This document shows, one piece after another, positions 10,708 through 22,649 of a DNA stretch of 64,000 nucleotides; the stretch's first letter is position 1, and every line of letters begins with the position of its first letter. A program made the translations under genes and the position numbers. The DNA comes from Blastomussa wellsi (lineage: Eukaryota > Cnidaria > Anthozoa > Scleractinia > Plerogyridae): the NCBI GenBank assembly GCA_947652115.1, contig OX393567.1, positions 1,776,114 through 1,840,113 on the forward strand, in the 5' to 3' direction. Under the pieces are notes generated by a model that worked only from the letters and a program-made list of their open reading frames with translations, searched no databases and was not told where the DNA came from.

Positions 10708-11485
10708 ATGTCTCTTCGCAGAGTGCGTAAAAAGGTCGATTATGCCAAGTTTTGCCAAGATGAAGATGATAATACAAACAGTGATGGTGAGCTTACAAGG
10801 CTATTTATAAACATATTAATAAAATTAAAGCTTACACGTTTCCTGATTTGTATAAACGTTGTATAGTTTATTGATACAAATAATAATAATTTTAGATTCC
10901 AGCTTTCCGTTAATTCTACTTAGACTACAATTTTCAACTCCTTGATTTTTCAGTACAAGAAACCAGTTATTAAGCTTTTCTAAACCATACAATCTAAGCT
11001 TTACATGAGAATGAAGCAGCTAATTTAAAGTATAGCGGAACCCTCCCTTTACGGCGCATTGTTATTATGGACACTGACTTAATTTTGGCCCAAGGCACTT
11101 GTTGCAGCATGTTGGTGACCAAATTAACAGGCCAAGGGCTCCCCTGTAATAATTTTTGTCCTGTCATAAGTTCCCCTGTCCTGAAAGATAATTATGTGGT
11201 AAGTGGTTAAATGTACTAAAATGTTGTTGGTGACCAAATTAATAATAATTGTGAGTTACGTCATGATTGCAAGTCGCTTGAGACATCCTCTCTTTTATGA
11301 CATTGCCGCAGTTATACTTTCCTGGCCAATAATTTTTGTGATAATAGGTGTGTATATTTTGGGGGTTAATTTTATCTTTGGTTTAAAATTTTCTAAACCG
11401 GTTTGATTCTTATTTTTCATTGTCTCATGTTGATTAGCATAATCTGAAACAAAGGGAAATCAACATCAAACTGTTTTAAAACTTT

Positions 11486-11516
<31 letters not shown>

Positions 11517-14500
11517 ACATTTTTCAGATGATTTTCAAGATGACACAGGACCCCCACCATTAAAGAAGGCAAAAACCACAGTTAAGGCAAAGGGCAAAGC
11601 AAAGTTACCAGAAGAAACAAAAAGTAAAGAACCAGCAGCTTTAATAAAGAAAGAAAGGTGAATATACAATGTCAAGCAAATATTTAGAAAGAAACAAAGT
11701 TAAATCTTATGTGGAATTCCACTAAGATATTCATATCTCCTCCACCCACTAAAGATATTTTTTCTAAGCCTCCCTCAAGCTTCCCACCCTCTGGAAATCC
11801 CAATTACTGGTAACAGGGTTTCGGTAACATTTTAAACTACCGGATTCATAAATTAAGCAAGCGCACGTCAGACTAATAAAAAATATTATTTTGTGTGAAC
11901 CATCGGACGTTGAAACCAGACTTTTCATTTCAAACAACCAGACGTTACGTCTGGCGTCTGGCCTCAAACGAAACCCCTGCTGGTAAGCTTCATACATTTC
12001 TTTAAATTTTTTGGTCTTTGAAGATCTCCCACCCTCTGGAATTTCCAATCCTTCTTATGAGTGGAGTATAGAAATGCTTGGTACAAAATTATGGATACAA
12101 ACAATGTTATTGTTGTGTCAAATGTAGGCATTTTACAACTAATTTTTAAGTTATGTTGTCAGTTGTGAAATCTTAACGGGTTCGAACCTTTAATAAATTT
12201 TAATATTATAATGTGTGATATCGCCGACAAAAATCACTGTATAGACAGACTTGCTTGTGATTGTTTTGCCGTTTATTTCTTAAATAGGTTGTCTAGAGAT
12301 GAAAAGCTTTACCAAAAGGAACTCGAGGCTGCTTTAGAAGCCTCAATTAAGGAATCGCAACAGTCTCCTGAGAATGACGATAGCAGTAGCAATACAAATG
12401 ATAATGAACAACAAGAACTTTCTGACGAAGAGGAAATGATTTTATCTAAACCAAAGAAACCAAGGTTACTTCCTTCTTCTGATACAGAAGACAACAATAA
12501 AGAAAACAGTGGGTGAGTGGAGAAGCTAATTGAGTCTGTGTTTGATCCTTGTGGCCAATTTAATAGACCGGAGTTTATGCTGGTTTCCTTAGCAAGAAGC
12601 GACCTGGAGTATTTCTAACTCCACCTGGATGGGATGCTAGTCCATCGCAAGGGTTACCCAGTGGGAGACAGCATGGCCGAGTGGTTTAGGGCACTGGGGA
12701 TATAATCTGGAGGTCCTGGATTCAAGGCCTGCACCCTAACACTCGCTGGATTTGTTCACAGTAGCCCTGAGTTCAAATCCTCGGTCGCGCCTTGTAAATA
12801 GCCAACTGGTCTGGCTCCTGCCAGTTGGGAGTTTTAACTACGATATGTTCATTTTTTAAAAAAAAAAATATTTGTTTCCTTTGTTTCAGTGACGTGCCTG
12901 AAAACTAGCTAAGCTTTGTGTTTATGAAGCTAAGTGCATGATCACTATAAATAATGTGGATTTTATTAAATTCACCAGTAGCCATTAAAACACCTCAGTG
13001 GATAGAGGCGCATTCTGGCAAACCTCGATGCAGTTCCCTGGTCAGGGCCTGAACCTGGACCACTCAATCCGGGATCCAGCGACGGTTCTAACCACTAGCC
13101 CACCATTCTTCCCACACATGCTTTTCACAACTAGAAAGCACTATTTCATGATTTGCGACCTAAAGATTGTGTCGTTGTGGAGGCAGGGTGGCCTAGTGGT
13201 ATGGTGTTGGACTTGTAATCCTGAGGTCCTGGGTTCAAATCCTCCTCCCTACCAATATGTGGATTTGTTTTCAGTGGTCCTGAACTCAAATCCACCATGC
13301 TTTGTAAATAGCCATCTGGTCATTCACCTGCCAGTTGGGATTCTTAACATAATGTTTTATTGTCATCATCATCATTATCTTTGAGTTAAGGAATTTTTCC
13401 CCTGGTGTAGGACTACTGTAACCAAATGGGTTACTCAGGCCTTAATAGCCACTCACAGGGAAGATTGAGAACACTGCATTTCAACTCAAACTTCTGCTTT
13501 TAAGAAGCAGTCAACAAGAGTAGAAAAGATGGCCTCTCCTGGGAATCATTTGTATTTTGATCATTTGTAAACTGTGAATTGCCAGTCATTTCAGTGGTCA
13601 AAATATCTGGCTACTGTTTGCTAATGACAACCCTGATTCCAGCATTTGCAATTTGAACCAAATCAGATGTCCAGTAAAAAGCAATGAAACTTTCGACTTG
13701 TTTGCTGGTTGCAGAAATGATTCACGAGCAAACTCTGAAAAGAAGGATACAAATATTGAAGAGGAGGATAGTAGCAACGATGACATTGCAAAAACAAAGC
13801 AAAGAAGAAAGAAATCAAGCACAAAGAAAGCTGTTTTGAAACAAGAACTGGAGGAAGATGATGATCATGGTAAAATTTTAACTACTGTAGAGCATTGTCA
13901 GCACTGCTATCTTTAGATCTCTTGTCTTGAACTCTCCTTATCTCAGCCAAAAAATTTAATTTTCTTGGAATTTGGTCATTTTTTGCTGTCATTTTAGTAA
14001 AAAAACTCAAATTCTTTAAGATTTGAACAGTGTTCAGTAAAGGTATGGTATGTCTGAGTCTGTTGTCATGCAAGCACAGATTCGCCAAGTTAATTGAATT
14101 TCCCTGTATCAACAAGGGTACCTATTAGTATAAGGTTTTTTGAGGTCTTCTCACCACTTAACTCTCTTTTTTTCTTTTGGTTTTTACAGAATTGATTTAA
14201 TATGTGGTAAAACTAGTATACCTAAAATGGTAAGGGGAGGACAAAATAACTGTACTAGCAGTAACTTTATGAACTGTACTATCTTGTCTGCTTGGAACAA
14301 TGAAGAGATGTGAGATTCCATTCTTACAACTATGCTAATTCGAAGTTGCATTTGAAGCGTAAGGCACATTTACTGTCAAGCTCCCCATCTTATACCACCC
14401 GTCTTCCATAAAAATTTGAACTGCCTCCCAAGTATCAACATTCTGCAAAGGACAGTACAGAAAAAAACTCTTTAATAAACTATAAAACAGTAACTATCAA

Positions 14501-17500
14501 TGTTGTAGAACTACAAACATGAGAGACTCAATGAAACGGAAATTTTGGCATAAATTACGGGAAAAATTATCTTATGAAAAAGATAAAGTTTCTTGAGAGT
14601 GTTTTCACTGGTTATTCAACAAAAGTTCGAAGATTTAGTCGAGCAATTGATTTTTGGTTCGCAACGTTAGGTTTGCTTATAGTAACTTGTAATAAAATTT
14701 TCATTTTGCATTTGAGCTGACAGACAGCGCATTGAATTTGTTCGTTTTACATGCAAGCAAACATGAATCGAAACTTATTAGACTTTATTGCGTTCTTCAC
14801 AAATATGAAACGTGAATGAAAGCAATCTCAAAATTGAAAATAAAGACACCAAGAAAAAGCGCTTTATGGGATATTTTGACTTCACAACAGGCTTGTGTGC
14901 GAGCGGCCGAGCGAACTCAAAATTGCTTTTAAATCGAAACCGCTAAAATTTATTACTTCCATTACAAATACAAAACTTGAGTTAAAGCATTATCAAAAAT
15001 CTAAAATAAAGACACCAGCAAAGGTGAACACTTCCTTCCTTTTGTTAATAACAGTGCAATGATAACATAAATTTGCATGTTGTGTACGTGAAAGAAATTA
15101 TCACAAGACAGCTTCTACAGTAAATCGAAACTCGCATCACCAGAAGGGCCGGATTTGAAACGGTCGATCACAAGGAGTCACTCAAAATACAAGCGATTAA
15201 ACGAGGTTGTAAAAACCCAAGGTTTTACGGACAACTTTCGAAAGCAGCGTTTTTGTCATGCTTTCGTGACCTTTGCTCATGCTTACCTCTGAATCCAAGA
15301 ATCTTGTCTACATTTATATTTAAAAGGCATTTTTACCCAGCTAATATCTGGATAGTTTTTGTTTCTTTCAGTTTTCAAAAATCCAAAACAAAATAAGTTC
15401 AAATCACTGAGTTGTTTTCAAGCATAACACATGTCTGGGATGCTGAGCCCGGAATGCACGTGTTATGTTCTTTCCCTCCGGCAATCAGCCGATCGATCAA
15501 GAATGAAATGTAAAATTTGGACTTGACCAAAGAAAGGTACATTTCATCTGATAAACATATTTCTTAACTGCAAAAGAAACCAAAATTCAAGCTGAACGAC
15601 AAATAACCATTGGTTTGAAAGAGCCGACAATAATAGTCCAATAACGAAGCCGATATTTGCATAACCTACTTTGGTGTAATCAACTGCACACGCTAAATCA
15701 TCTTCTCACACATACCACTGCGCATCCTAAATCTTCCATTTGCGCATAACCACAATTCCTTGTGCCTTTGATCTTACCGCCGACCAGAATTCCTTGCGTT
15801 TTGTAAAAAAGTGATTGCAAGCCCCTATAATGTAATCTCATGCCAATTAGAGAGCCTCCTCGCTTGCTCGCTTCATGCTCACTTGCTGCAGCAGCAATAA
15901 ACATTAATTGATTAATTGTCTTGAGCACAGGTGGTTCAAACCAAAACGATAATTGCCAGAGTTCAGCCAGTTACTTGGTTATTTAATGCCGCCAGCTGCT
16001 CTGGTCACAGCACTCAGCTCATGACTAACAGGCTCTACCTGTCACAGGTCACAGCACTCAGCTCATGACTAACAGGCTCTACCTGTCACAGGTCACAGCA
16101 CTCAGCTCATGACTAACAGGCTCTACCTGTCACAGGTCACAGCACTCAGCTCATGACTAACAGGCTCTACCTGTCACAGGTGCCCTCTCTTGCAGTTGTC
16201 CATGGTTTCATTAAGGGCAGGGCACTGGGCAAATTGACTGGCTGTGAGCACAACTTTGCAAGTTGCATATCCTGGTAATGCTACAAAGCTTATGAAACCG
16301 CTGCCAACTTCAAAACATCTTGAGACCCCCATGAGTAGTTTAGTTCTTTAGATAAGACTACCTAAAATATATTTTACATTTTCACATTTACATTTATTTG
16401 TTTTCTTTTCATTGCCTCAAACAAAGACAGCGATTTTGATCTTAGTGAAGAATTGAGCAACAAGGACAGCTTTAGTGAAGAAGATGACAGTGATTTTAAT
16501 GAAGAGTCAGAACTAAAGAAGACAAAGAAAAGAAAAGGGCGTGGCAAGTCAACAACAGGTTCGCCTGCAAAGGCCAGTGTTAGACCCAGGACAAGTGTTA
16601 CAGGTTGGTAGAAACTTAAGGGACTTCCACTGGCCACATGCCGATGGCTCGCTAGAACTACTGACCAGTTTAAGGTCGGCCATGTTGTTTTATGCTTTGA
16701 ACTTGTTTTGTATGGACTGATTAAGGACGGATTATACTTATTATCGTAAGTCTGTTATCTCCTGTTATGTTCAGCTGTATTGTTCTTGTTATTTAGCGCA
16801 GTGTACTGTATTTCATCTTGTAGAACTGTTTCATCGTTGTAATTACTGCGGTTTTCAAAAACATGCGAATTCTGAAGTTCAAAACCCAACCAACGATTGT
16901 GTTTTTCGCTGCCGTCAATCATAATTACGGTAAAAGTTAATGAACCTTGAAAATCAGAAACAAACAAAATGGATTGAAGTCTACCAATCACAACTGACAG
17001 ACGTGACCTTTTGACCCTGTTGAAGTGTACCTCTGTTTTCTGAGAGGTCCACTTGATGATTGACGGCAACAAAAAACGTAACCGTCGACATGAACAGAGT
17101 TCGCATGTTTCTGAAAACCACAGTAAAGCAAATAGACAATCAAGGAGCTCACTTCATGAAAAGGAGTGTTTAATATTACCTCTTGCAGTTTCTTACCACT
17201 GCTCTGCATTCATTCTATGGGCTAAAAGAAACAGGTTTTCAATGTACTATGGATTTGTTGACCTATTTTTGTAGTGCTCAACCTTAGCAAAATTGGTTTG
17301 GGCTAGTATAGCCTGCAAACACAGCCGTCCTTCACTCTTGGTGTTTGTTCCGACCAGTATGACCTGTCAGAGTGGACCATTTCCAGACGGGGGTCCGAAT
17401 ATTCCGGTCGGAACGAACCAAAACGGTCCTCCCCATTTGGATTCTTGCTGAAATGAACAAAATTTGGGATTAAATGGAAAGCACCCATAGTTTGAATGGA

Positions 17501-20500
17501 TTTCAAAAATACTTACTTTGAAAGTACAAAATAATCAAAACAGCAGTTAGTATTCTGAAAATTGCATAATTCAGGGATTGGTTCAGATATGCCTGCAAAT
17601 TAAGGTCAGTGAACTCAGGGCATGTTCAAAATCTTGAACCTACAATCCCCGGTGGATGTACTTGGGACACCTTGTTTGCTAACAAATAGTGCGACAAATT
17701 GTAACGATTGCTATGAAATAGAACCCCCCCCCTCCCCCCAAAACAATGTTGCAAATTAGGTAGCAGTCTGAAACACAACATGGAAAGGGGGGTGGGGGAG
17801 GGGAAGTAGGCTTATATGTAGCTACCCTGTGATACCTGCTGGCTTGTAAATTGAAAACTTCACTGGCCAGAAGAACAGTCAAAGTGTTAAGGAAGTCAAG
17901 CACTTGTGATTCACCGCTTTTTCCATTGTTTCAGTCACACCACTCAAGATGCTCAAAGGCAAAGGCAAAAATAAAGGAAGAGGGTCATCGACCACCAGCA
18001 GTCATTCCGTATCCAGCTCTGCATCCAATTCACCATCAAGTATGTAGAATTAATGTCAGAAAACAAATTCACCATTTACACCAGAATTCAAAATCACAAA
18101 AAAATTACTGGGATGTCACTTACTGTGAATTGGTAAAGAGATCCCATGCACAATAGGTGTAATCAATATAATTTGTGTAAGATAATATTATAAAAGACAA
18201 TTAAACCATGCTCTTTAATTTGAGCTAATTAAAAATGAAAATGATTAATATGCATGTAACGTCTAATAACATTGTGTGCAAGATCTAACAAACACAAACT
18301 GATTTCGAGACGTCATTTTGTTTGTTATCAGCTTGCTTGCCATACTTTTCTTTTTTTCTCTGTCCATTCTCATTCAGTGGAACCATGATATAATGAAGAG
18401 GCAAGGGACTGGTGGGAGAGTCGTTCTTGTGCCCAGAGCCGTTTGTCCCTCTTAGCTGGCTGGGCCTGTGCACGAGGAACAAGTGGCTCTGGGGACACAC
18501 AATTTGATTCGCTGAAATCAAACAAACGAAGTCCAATCACATCAGCCGTTTTAAACGTGCTATCGATAAAGGATTTTAAAACGGCTGATGTGATTAGACT
18601 CCCTTTGTTTCAATTCAGCGGATCAAATCGTGTGTCCCCAGAGCCACTTGTTTCTCGTGCACAGGCCCAGCCAGCCAAGAGGGACAAGCGGCTCTGGGGA
18701 CGAGAATGGTGGGAGAGTATGGTGGCCTAATGTTTGTGCGCTGGACTCTGGATCAGGAGGTCTGGGTTTGAGACCTTGCCAGCGTCACTATGCTGTGTTC
18801 TTGGGCAAGACACTTTCCTCTCACAGTGTCTCTTGCCACGCAGGAGTATAAATGGGTACCAGCAAATTTAATGCTGGGGGCAACACTGCAATGGACTAGC
18901 ATCCCATCCAGGGGGGAGTAGAAATACTCCTAATCTCTTGAAGGTACAGAAACAGGGATAAGCTGTTGCAGTATAAGCTATTTGGCCTTACACAGACTGG
19001 CAACATCTGTAAAATTATTGCTAATAAAGAGGTTTCATTGGTTATATCAGAGCTCTTTTCAATATTCTAACTTTAATAGAGAGCTGTCACTGGCTTCTAA
19101 AGAATTTAGGTGTATAGTAAAATGGCCAAGAATCGCCATGCAGGGACCAATATGAGTTGTGTGACTGTCTTAAAAAGCTGTCCGTCTTACAAAGGTGTCC
19201 AAGGTGATGATATTGTTTGGACAGTTATACCACAGACTAAATGATATGTAGAGATTCATTAAAGCTGGGTACAGGAAGATTGCGATGGACTGGCATCCTT
19301 TCCTTCCTGATTAGCAATACTCCTGTCCTGTAAACTATACCAAGGATTTTGTGTTGTGGTTCCCCTGGTTACTTAATGCTGCCGTATCAGCCACTGAAAA
19401 TTTTACATTTTCCACATACATCGTATTAAAAGGATGAGTAAAAATGTGATAAATCTAACCCACATTCCATAACTAAAGGCTAAATGTTTCTAACTTCATG
19501 ACAAGATCTAACAGACCAAAGTAAAGCTCAACAGAATAATCATTGATAAATTAATTGTCAAATGCACATTTTAACAAGCAATTTAAGTAAAGCTGTCTCT
19601 TGTTTCCTGTGTTTTCACAGGTTTCTACTGAAGAAAAAAAGGTTACTGTCAGTATATGCCAAGAGGTAATAAATCTTTTTTGCTAGCAATAAAATTAGTA
19701 AAAATATCTGCATTTAGATACTGGTTAATATGAATAATAATTTTATTAAATTATGATATAATAAAAAAAAATATTACAAGTTTTCAATTTAATTGTAAAG
19801 ACTCTTTAGCTAGGGCGATACCACGGAGTCTTGGCCCAAGTGAGAAGCACACGACCAAAAGGAAAAAAAATCAAGTTAGCGCACTTAAATCAGCCCTTTA
19901 ACTTAACTAATGACAATGTGTGTGCTATGTAAGAGTGCTATGTAAGAGATTCAAACAATAAACTGACTTTTTAATACACTGTGTGCAACCAACAAGGTGT
20001 GTGGTTCCCAAAAATATTCATACCTTTCCTATGGAGGATCAGAATTTCCAAGGGATGGGGGGTGGGGGGCAACTGGAATTTCTAGTGGGAAGGGTATGGA
20101 TATTTTCTGGAACACATATATCAATCCCTTAGCAAGTCAGTTAGTCAACTTTGGCCCATTCAACTACGTGGCTGGTAACCAGAGGGGGGCCTGGTAATAA
20201 AAATATGACAGCCATAAAAATTACAAATTAAAATATACAAATTTAAAATAGTTAAAAATTGGTTTTTAAAACCCTAAGAAAAAAATGACCGCTACCTGGG
20301 ATATTATAAAGATATAAATCTTAATATAAAATCTTAGGCTACATTAAAATAAAAAATGGTGGGCTTTAACAGAAAGCATGTAATTCTGCTCTTTGAATTT
20401 TGGTAGGTAGTGAATTGAAAACGATCGAACCTGAAAATCTAAAAGTAGGCATACCAAGGCTTCTTGATGTAGTTAACCATCATTAATAGATAATGATCCA

Positions 20501-21366
20501 CAAGAGCAAGGATTCAATAGGATTCAATGCCAAACCTCACTTGTTGCACAATGTATCCAAGTTACCATGTAAGGAATCTGTTAGTAATTATAGCTGCGAA
20601 GCGTTATTAAGTTATACCCTCTGCACGCATTAAATGCCTAGAGTATGCTACATTATTGGTTTGTGTTGATAACTTAGTGAGAGTAGCCCTCAAAAGGACT
20701 GTTGTCAGCAGAAGTGACTGACATTTTGACAACCTGAGTGGAAGTCATTGTCAGAGGAAAGATTGATGATGATGACTCTGATGGTGACTTACATTACAAC
20801 AGTCCTTTTCAACGTTGCTCCCATCCAGAAGATCAGACCACATGATCAATTATTTAGCATGCTTGTGAGAGGCGTGGTGGTCTAATGGTCAGTGCACTCG
20901 TCTCTGAATCAAGCAGTCCAGTTTCAAACCCTGGCCGGGGACATTGTGTTGTTTTCTTGGGCAAGACACTTTACTCTCACAGTGCCTCTCTCCACCCAGG
21001 ACTATTAATGGGTACCGGCAAATTTACTGCGATGGACTAGCATCCCATCCAGGGGGGAGTAGAAATACTCCTAGTCGCTTCATGTTATGGAAACCGGAGA
21101 TAAGCGCCGGCCTGATGAGCCACTTAGGCTCGAATGCAGACTTTACCATGTTTTGCTTACTCCTTTTACAATGTTTTTCAGTTCTGTCCACAAGAAATCA
21201 ACCTTTACAACAAGTCAAGCTTAACTCTACCACACTCCCCAGGTGTAGCCCAGGAATGGGTCTCGGCGGAGTAAAACTAAACACATCTGGACCTCCAATA
21301 CGTGTTGGACTTTCAAGAAATGTTCGAGTCAAACCACTCCATTCACACGTGTCTGTTCAGCATTAA
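10708..21366 (+). CDS. RAD51AP1: RAD51-associated protein 1, 7 exons, 351 aa
   Basis: Nuclear DNA-binding partner of RAD51 that promotes joint-molecule formation in homologous recombination. Exons are 10708-10786, 11528-11657, 12288-12512, 13715-13869, 16427-16603, 17935-18039 and 21182-21366. Phases 1, 2, 2, 1, 1, 1 agree and the sum is 1056 nt; human isoforms are of similar length. The N-terminus, RRVRKKVDYAKF followed by an acidic patch, resembles the vertebrate start. DEKLYQKELEAALEASIKES in exon 3 matches the conserved DDKLYQRDLEVAL helix. Acidic Ser/Asp/Glu and Lys-rich tracts fill exons 3-6. The C-terminus, IRVGLSRNVRVKPLH, is the conserved RAD51-binding end. The WVPP motif that vertebrates use for DMC1 binding is not seen in this model. 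The mid-region is low-complexity, so a missed small exon cannot be excluded. Confidence 0.88.
12580..12840 (+). mobile_element. tRNA-derived SINE with shared CCAGTTGGGA tail
   Basis: GCATGGCCGAGTGG (A-box-like) and GGTCCTGGATTCAAGGCC (B-box-like) form the head. The 3' part, GCCTTGTAAATAGCCAACTGG to CTGCCAGTTGGGAGTTTTAA, is shared with the copy at 13178-13345. A fragment of a second SINE family lies inverted just upstream (12580-12655). Located in RAD51AP1 intron 3. Confidence 0.65.
12990..13115 (-). mobile_element. tRNA-derived SINE head, minus strand
   Basis: Read on the minus strand it has a tRNA-like head with GGTTAGAACCGTCGCTGGATC and GGTCCAGGTTCAGGCCC. It has no tail and lies next to another SINE in RAD51AP1 intron 3. 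Confidence 0.45.
13178..13345 (+). mobile_element. tRNA-derived SINE with CAT microsatellite tail
   Basis: The head has GGTGGCCTAGTGGTATGG and GGTCCTGGGTTCAAATCC at Pol III A/B box spacing. The tail, CTTTGTAAATAGCCATCTGG then CCTGCCAGTTGGGATTCTTA, matches the SINE at 12665-12840 and is followed by a TCATCATCATCATTAT tract typical of retroposed 3' ends. Confidence 0.7.
16003..16178. repeat. Minisatellite, four identical 44-bp units
   Basis: The unit starts GGTCACAGCACTCAGCTCAT and ends CTACCTGTCACA. It begins at 16003, 16047, 16091 and 16135 with no differences between copies. It sits in RAD51AP1 intron 4, about 250 bp before exon 5. Complete identity implies recent expansion or ongoing homogenisation. 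Confidence 0.95.
17285..17445. mobile_element. Probable MITE fragment with AGCCTGC motif
   Basis: GGGCTAGTATAGCCTGCAAA followed by inverted GACCAGTATGACC and GGTCGGAACGAACC segments. The AGCCTGC motif also bounds elements at 27681-27855 and 59474-59524. Boundaries are uncertain. Confidence 0.35.
18422..18708. mobile_element. Palindromic MITE with 10-bp target duplication
   Basis: Arms of about 120 bp are near-perfect inverted repeats. The left begins CGTTCTTGTGCCCAGAGCCG and the right ends CGGCTCTGGGGACGAGAATG. The centre is near 18567. GTGGGAGAGT occurs immediately before (18412-18421) and after (18709-18718), a 10-bp target duplication that suggests Mutator-like mobilisation. It interrupts the 5' edge of the SINE that follows. 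Confidence 0.8.
18709..18975 (+). mobile_element. tRNA-derived SINE, second family
   Basis: Head ATGGTGGCCTAATGTTTG and GGTCTGGGTTTGAGACC; body GTTCTTGGGCAAGACACTTT, then ATGGGTACCAGCAAATTTA and GGACTAGCATCCCATCCAGG. A second copy lies at 20866-21131 and inverted fragments at 34990-35125, 56960-57040 and 59663-59858. In RAD51AP1 intron 6. Confidence 0.7.
19621..19665 (+). other. Exon-like 45-bp segment in RAD51AP1 intron 6 (possible stop-carrying cassette)
   Basis: A strong polypyrimidine tract and acceptor (GTTTCCTGTGTTTTCACAG) precede 45 bp that end in AAGAG|GTAATA. In its own frame it is open, but spliced after exon 6 (phase 1) it would give TGA as the fourth codon. It is therefore left out of the main model. 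Confidence 0.35.
20866..21131 (+). mobile_element. tRNA-derived SINE next to the last RAD51AP1 exon
   Basis: Head GTGGTGGTCTAATGGTCAG and CCAGTTTCAAACCCTGGCC; body GTTTTCTTGGGCAAGACACT, ATGGGTACCGGCAAATTTA, CCATCCAGGGGGGAGTAGAA. About 80% alike by eye to the 18709-18975 copy. It ends about 50 bp before the acceptor of the final coding exon. Confidence 0.7.
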
Positions 21367-21751
21367 TACTGAAATGTGAAAGTTTTTTTGAGCTCTGGTT
21401 CCATCTCCATGTATGCTTCAATCATACTCAGAATGTGGAATTCCCTGACATCCAGCCATCCAGTTAAAATAACCCACACTCACTGTGCTAGAATTCTGGA
21501 TCACAGACAATTATTAACTTGTCAAGACTTGGGAAGTGATAATACACACAGACAAGAAATAAAAAATGTTGCAAGTGGTTCTTTGCACAGTTGAACAGTT
21601 TTAATAGAGAGAAAAACATTTTTAGACTGAAGGGATACTTTTATTTTTTGGTACTGCACAGTATGTCATATTTTAGTTATAGAAAAAGATTGTCAGTGAA
21701 TTTAGAGTGCGTGATTGTATAGTTTGAAGGAAATTTTTAAGGAGATATTAC

Positions 21752-21757
21752 AATAAA
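21752..21757 (+). promoter_or_regulatory. Polyadenylation signal AATAAA for RAD51AP1
   Basis: AATAAA lies 386 bp past the RAD51AP1 stop and is followed by GTGACTG and a TTGTTTG-rich stretch resembling a downstream GU element. It is the first good signal on this strand. Confidence 0.6.
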
Positions 21758-22148
21758 GTGACTGTAACTTACAAGGTTGTTTGCATAATTTGAGTTGATA
21801 AGTCTTCTTTGCATCCCATTATTTGGGTCATCATGCAATGCTTCTTTCCAATATGTTAGCCAAGTTGTGATTGGCTAAACCATGGAAAGGAACGTGATTC
21901 AGGTTTAAGCAGCCATCAGTGGGGAGAAGCAATGCATGACGACCCAAATAACAGTTCTGAAGGAAACTAAGAGGATAATGGATTGGGACTCAACGGAATC
22001 CAATTTGATCCAGCTGCGAATCTTGGCAATCAAAATGCCAGATAAAATTTGATGACATGAAGTTCAAAACTTTTCATCTAAATGAAGTGCTTTGCATAAA
22101 AATGAATTTGCAGACTGATAAAACAAAATTCTCATAAGAAGTGTTTTG

Positions 22149-22324
22149 CAGGGATGCAGCTAAGAAAACAGTAAGTTGGCTAATGAACAGGCTCAACTGG
22201 CTTTTTGGTTACTGTACCTTCAAAATTACTATGAGTCTTTGTTCTGTAGTGAAATTTCAGTCAGTGATAAGCTTCCTTTCAGCCGTTGAAATTGGCCAGT
22301 AACTGGCTCTTAGCTACACCCATG
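22149..22324. mobile_element. MITE CAGGGATG family, 6-bp TSD GTTTTG
   Basis: The left end is CAGGGATGCAGCTAAG and the right end CTTAGCTACACCCATG. GTTTTG flanks both sides (22143-22148 and 22325-22330). Internally GGCTCAACTGGC and GCCAGTAACTGGC are subterminal repeats. Related to the 26787-26963 copy in opposite orientation. Confidence 0.75.
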
Positions 22325-22649
22325 GTTTTGCACACTTGGACTCATTTTGACACAACCAAAAGAGAACTTAGAAAGGGCCTATAAATCATGATAGACATAA
22401 TTAAAGGAAAGAGGAAATAAAGTTTGCATTTTATTGTCAAACACGAGACAGAGTTTCATCACATTTGCAAACACTGAGAAGAGATTCGGAAATAAGATGT
22501 GCAGTGGAGTATTTTTGAGTATTTAAGATGTTCAGTGGAGTATCTTGATGAATCTTCTCAGCCAAAACTAACTATGGAGAAAATGAAGAAAAAAATGTAC
22601 AAATCTTTGCTAATAAGATTTCCAAACCACTGTTACGATTCTGATTACT

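Noticed and set aside
11203..11406. 67-codon hydrophobic ORF in RAD51AP1 intron 1
   Set aside because: No family resemblance, AT-driven hydrophobicity, no conserved start context.
12211..12287. N-terminal extension of the RAD51AP1 exon 3 frame
   Set aside because: Lies in the intron; the acceptor AAATAG at 12286-12287 and the phase match set the exon start at 12288.
12660..12735. Functional tRNA gene
   Set aside because: A and B boxes present but arms do not pair and the same head is attached to a SINE tail found twice.
20944..21366. A 140-codon open frame read as one protein
   Set aside because: Its first 60% is SINE sequence; only 21182-21366 is coding, as the last exon of RAD51AP1.
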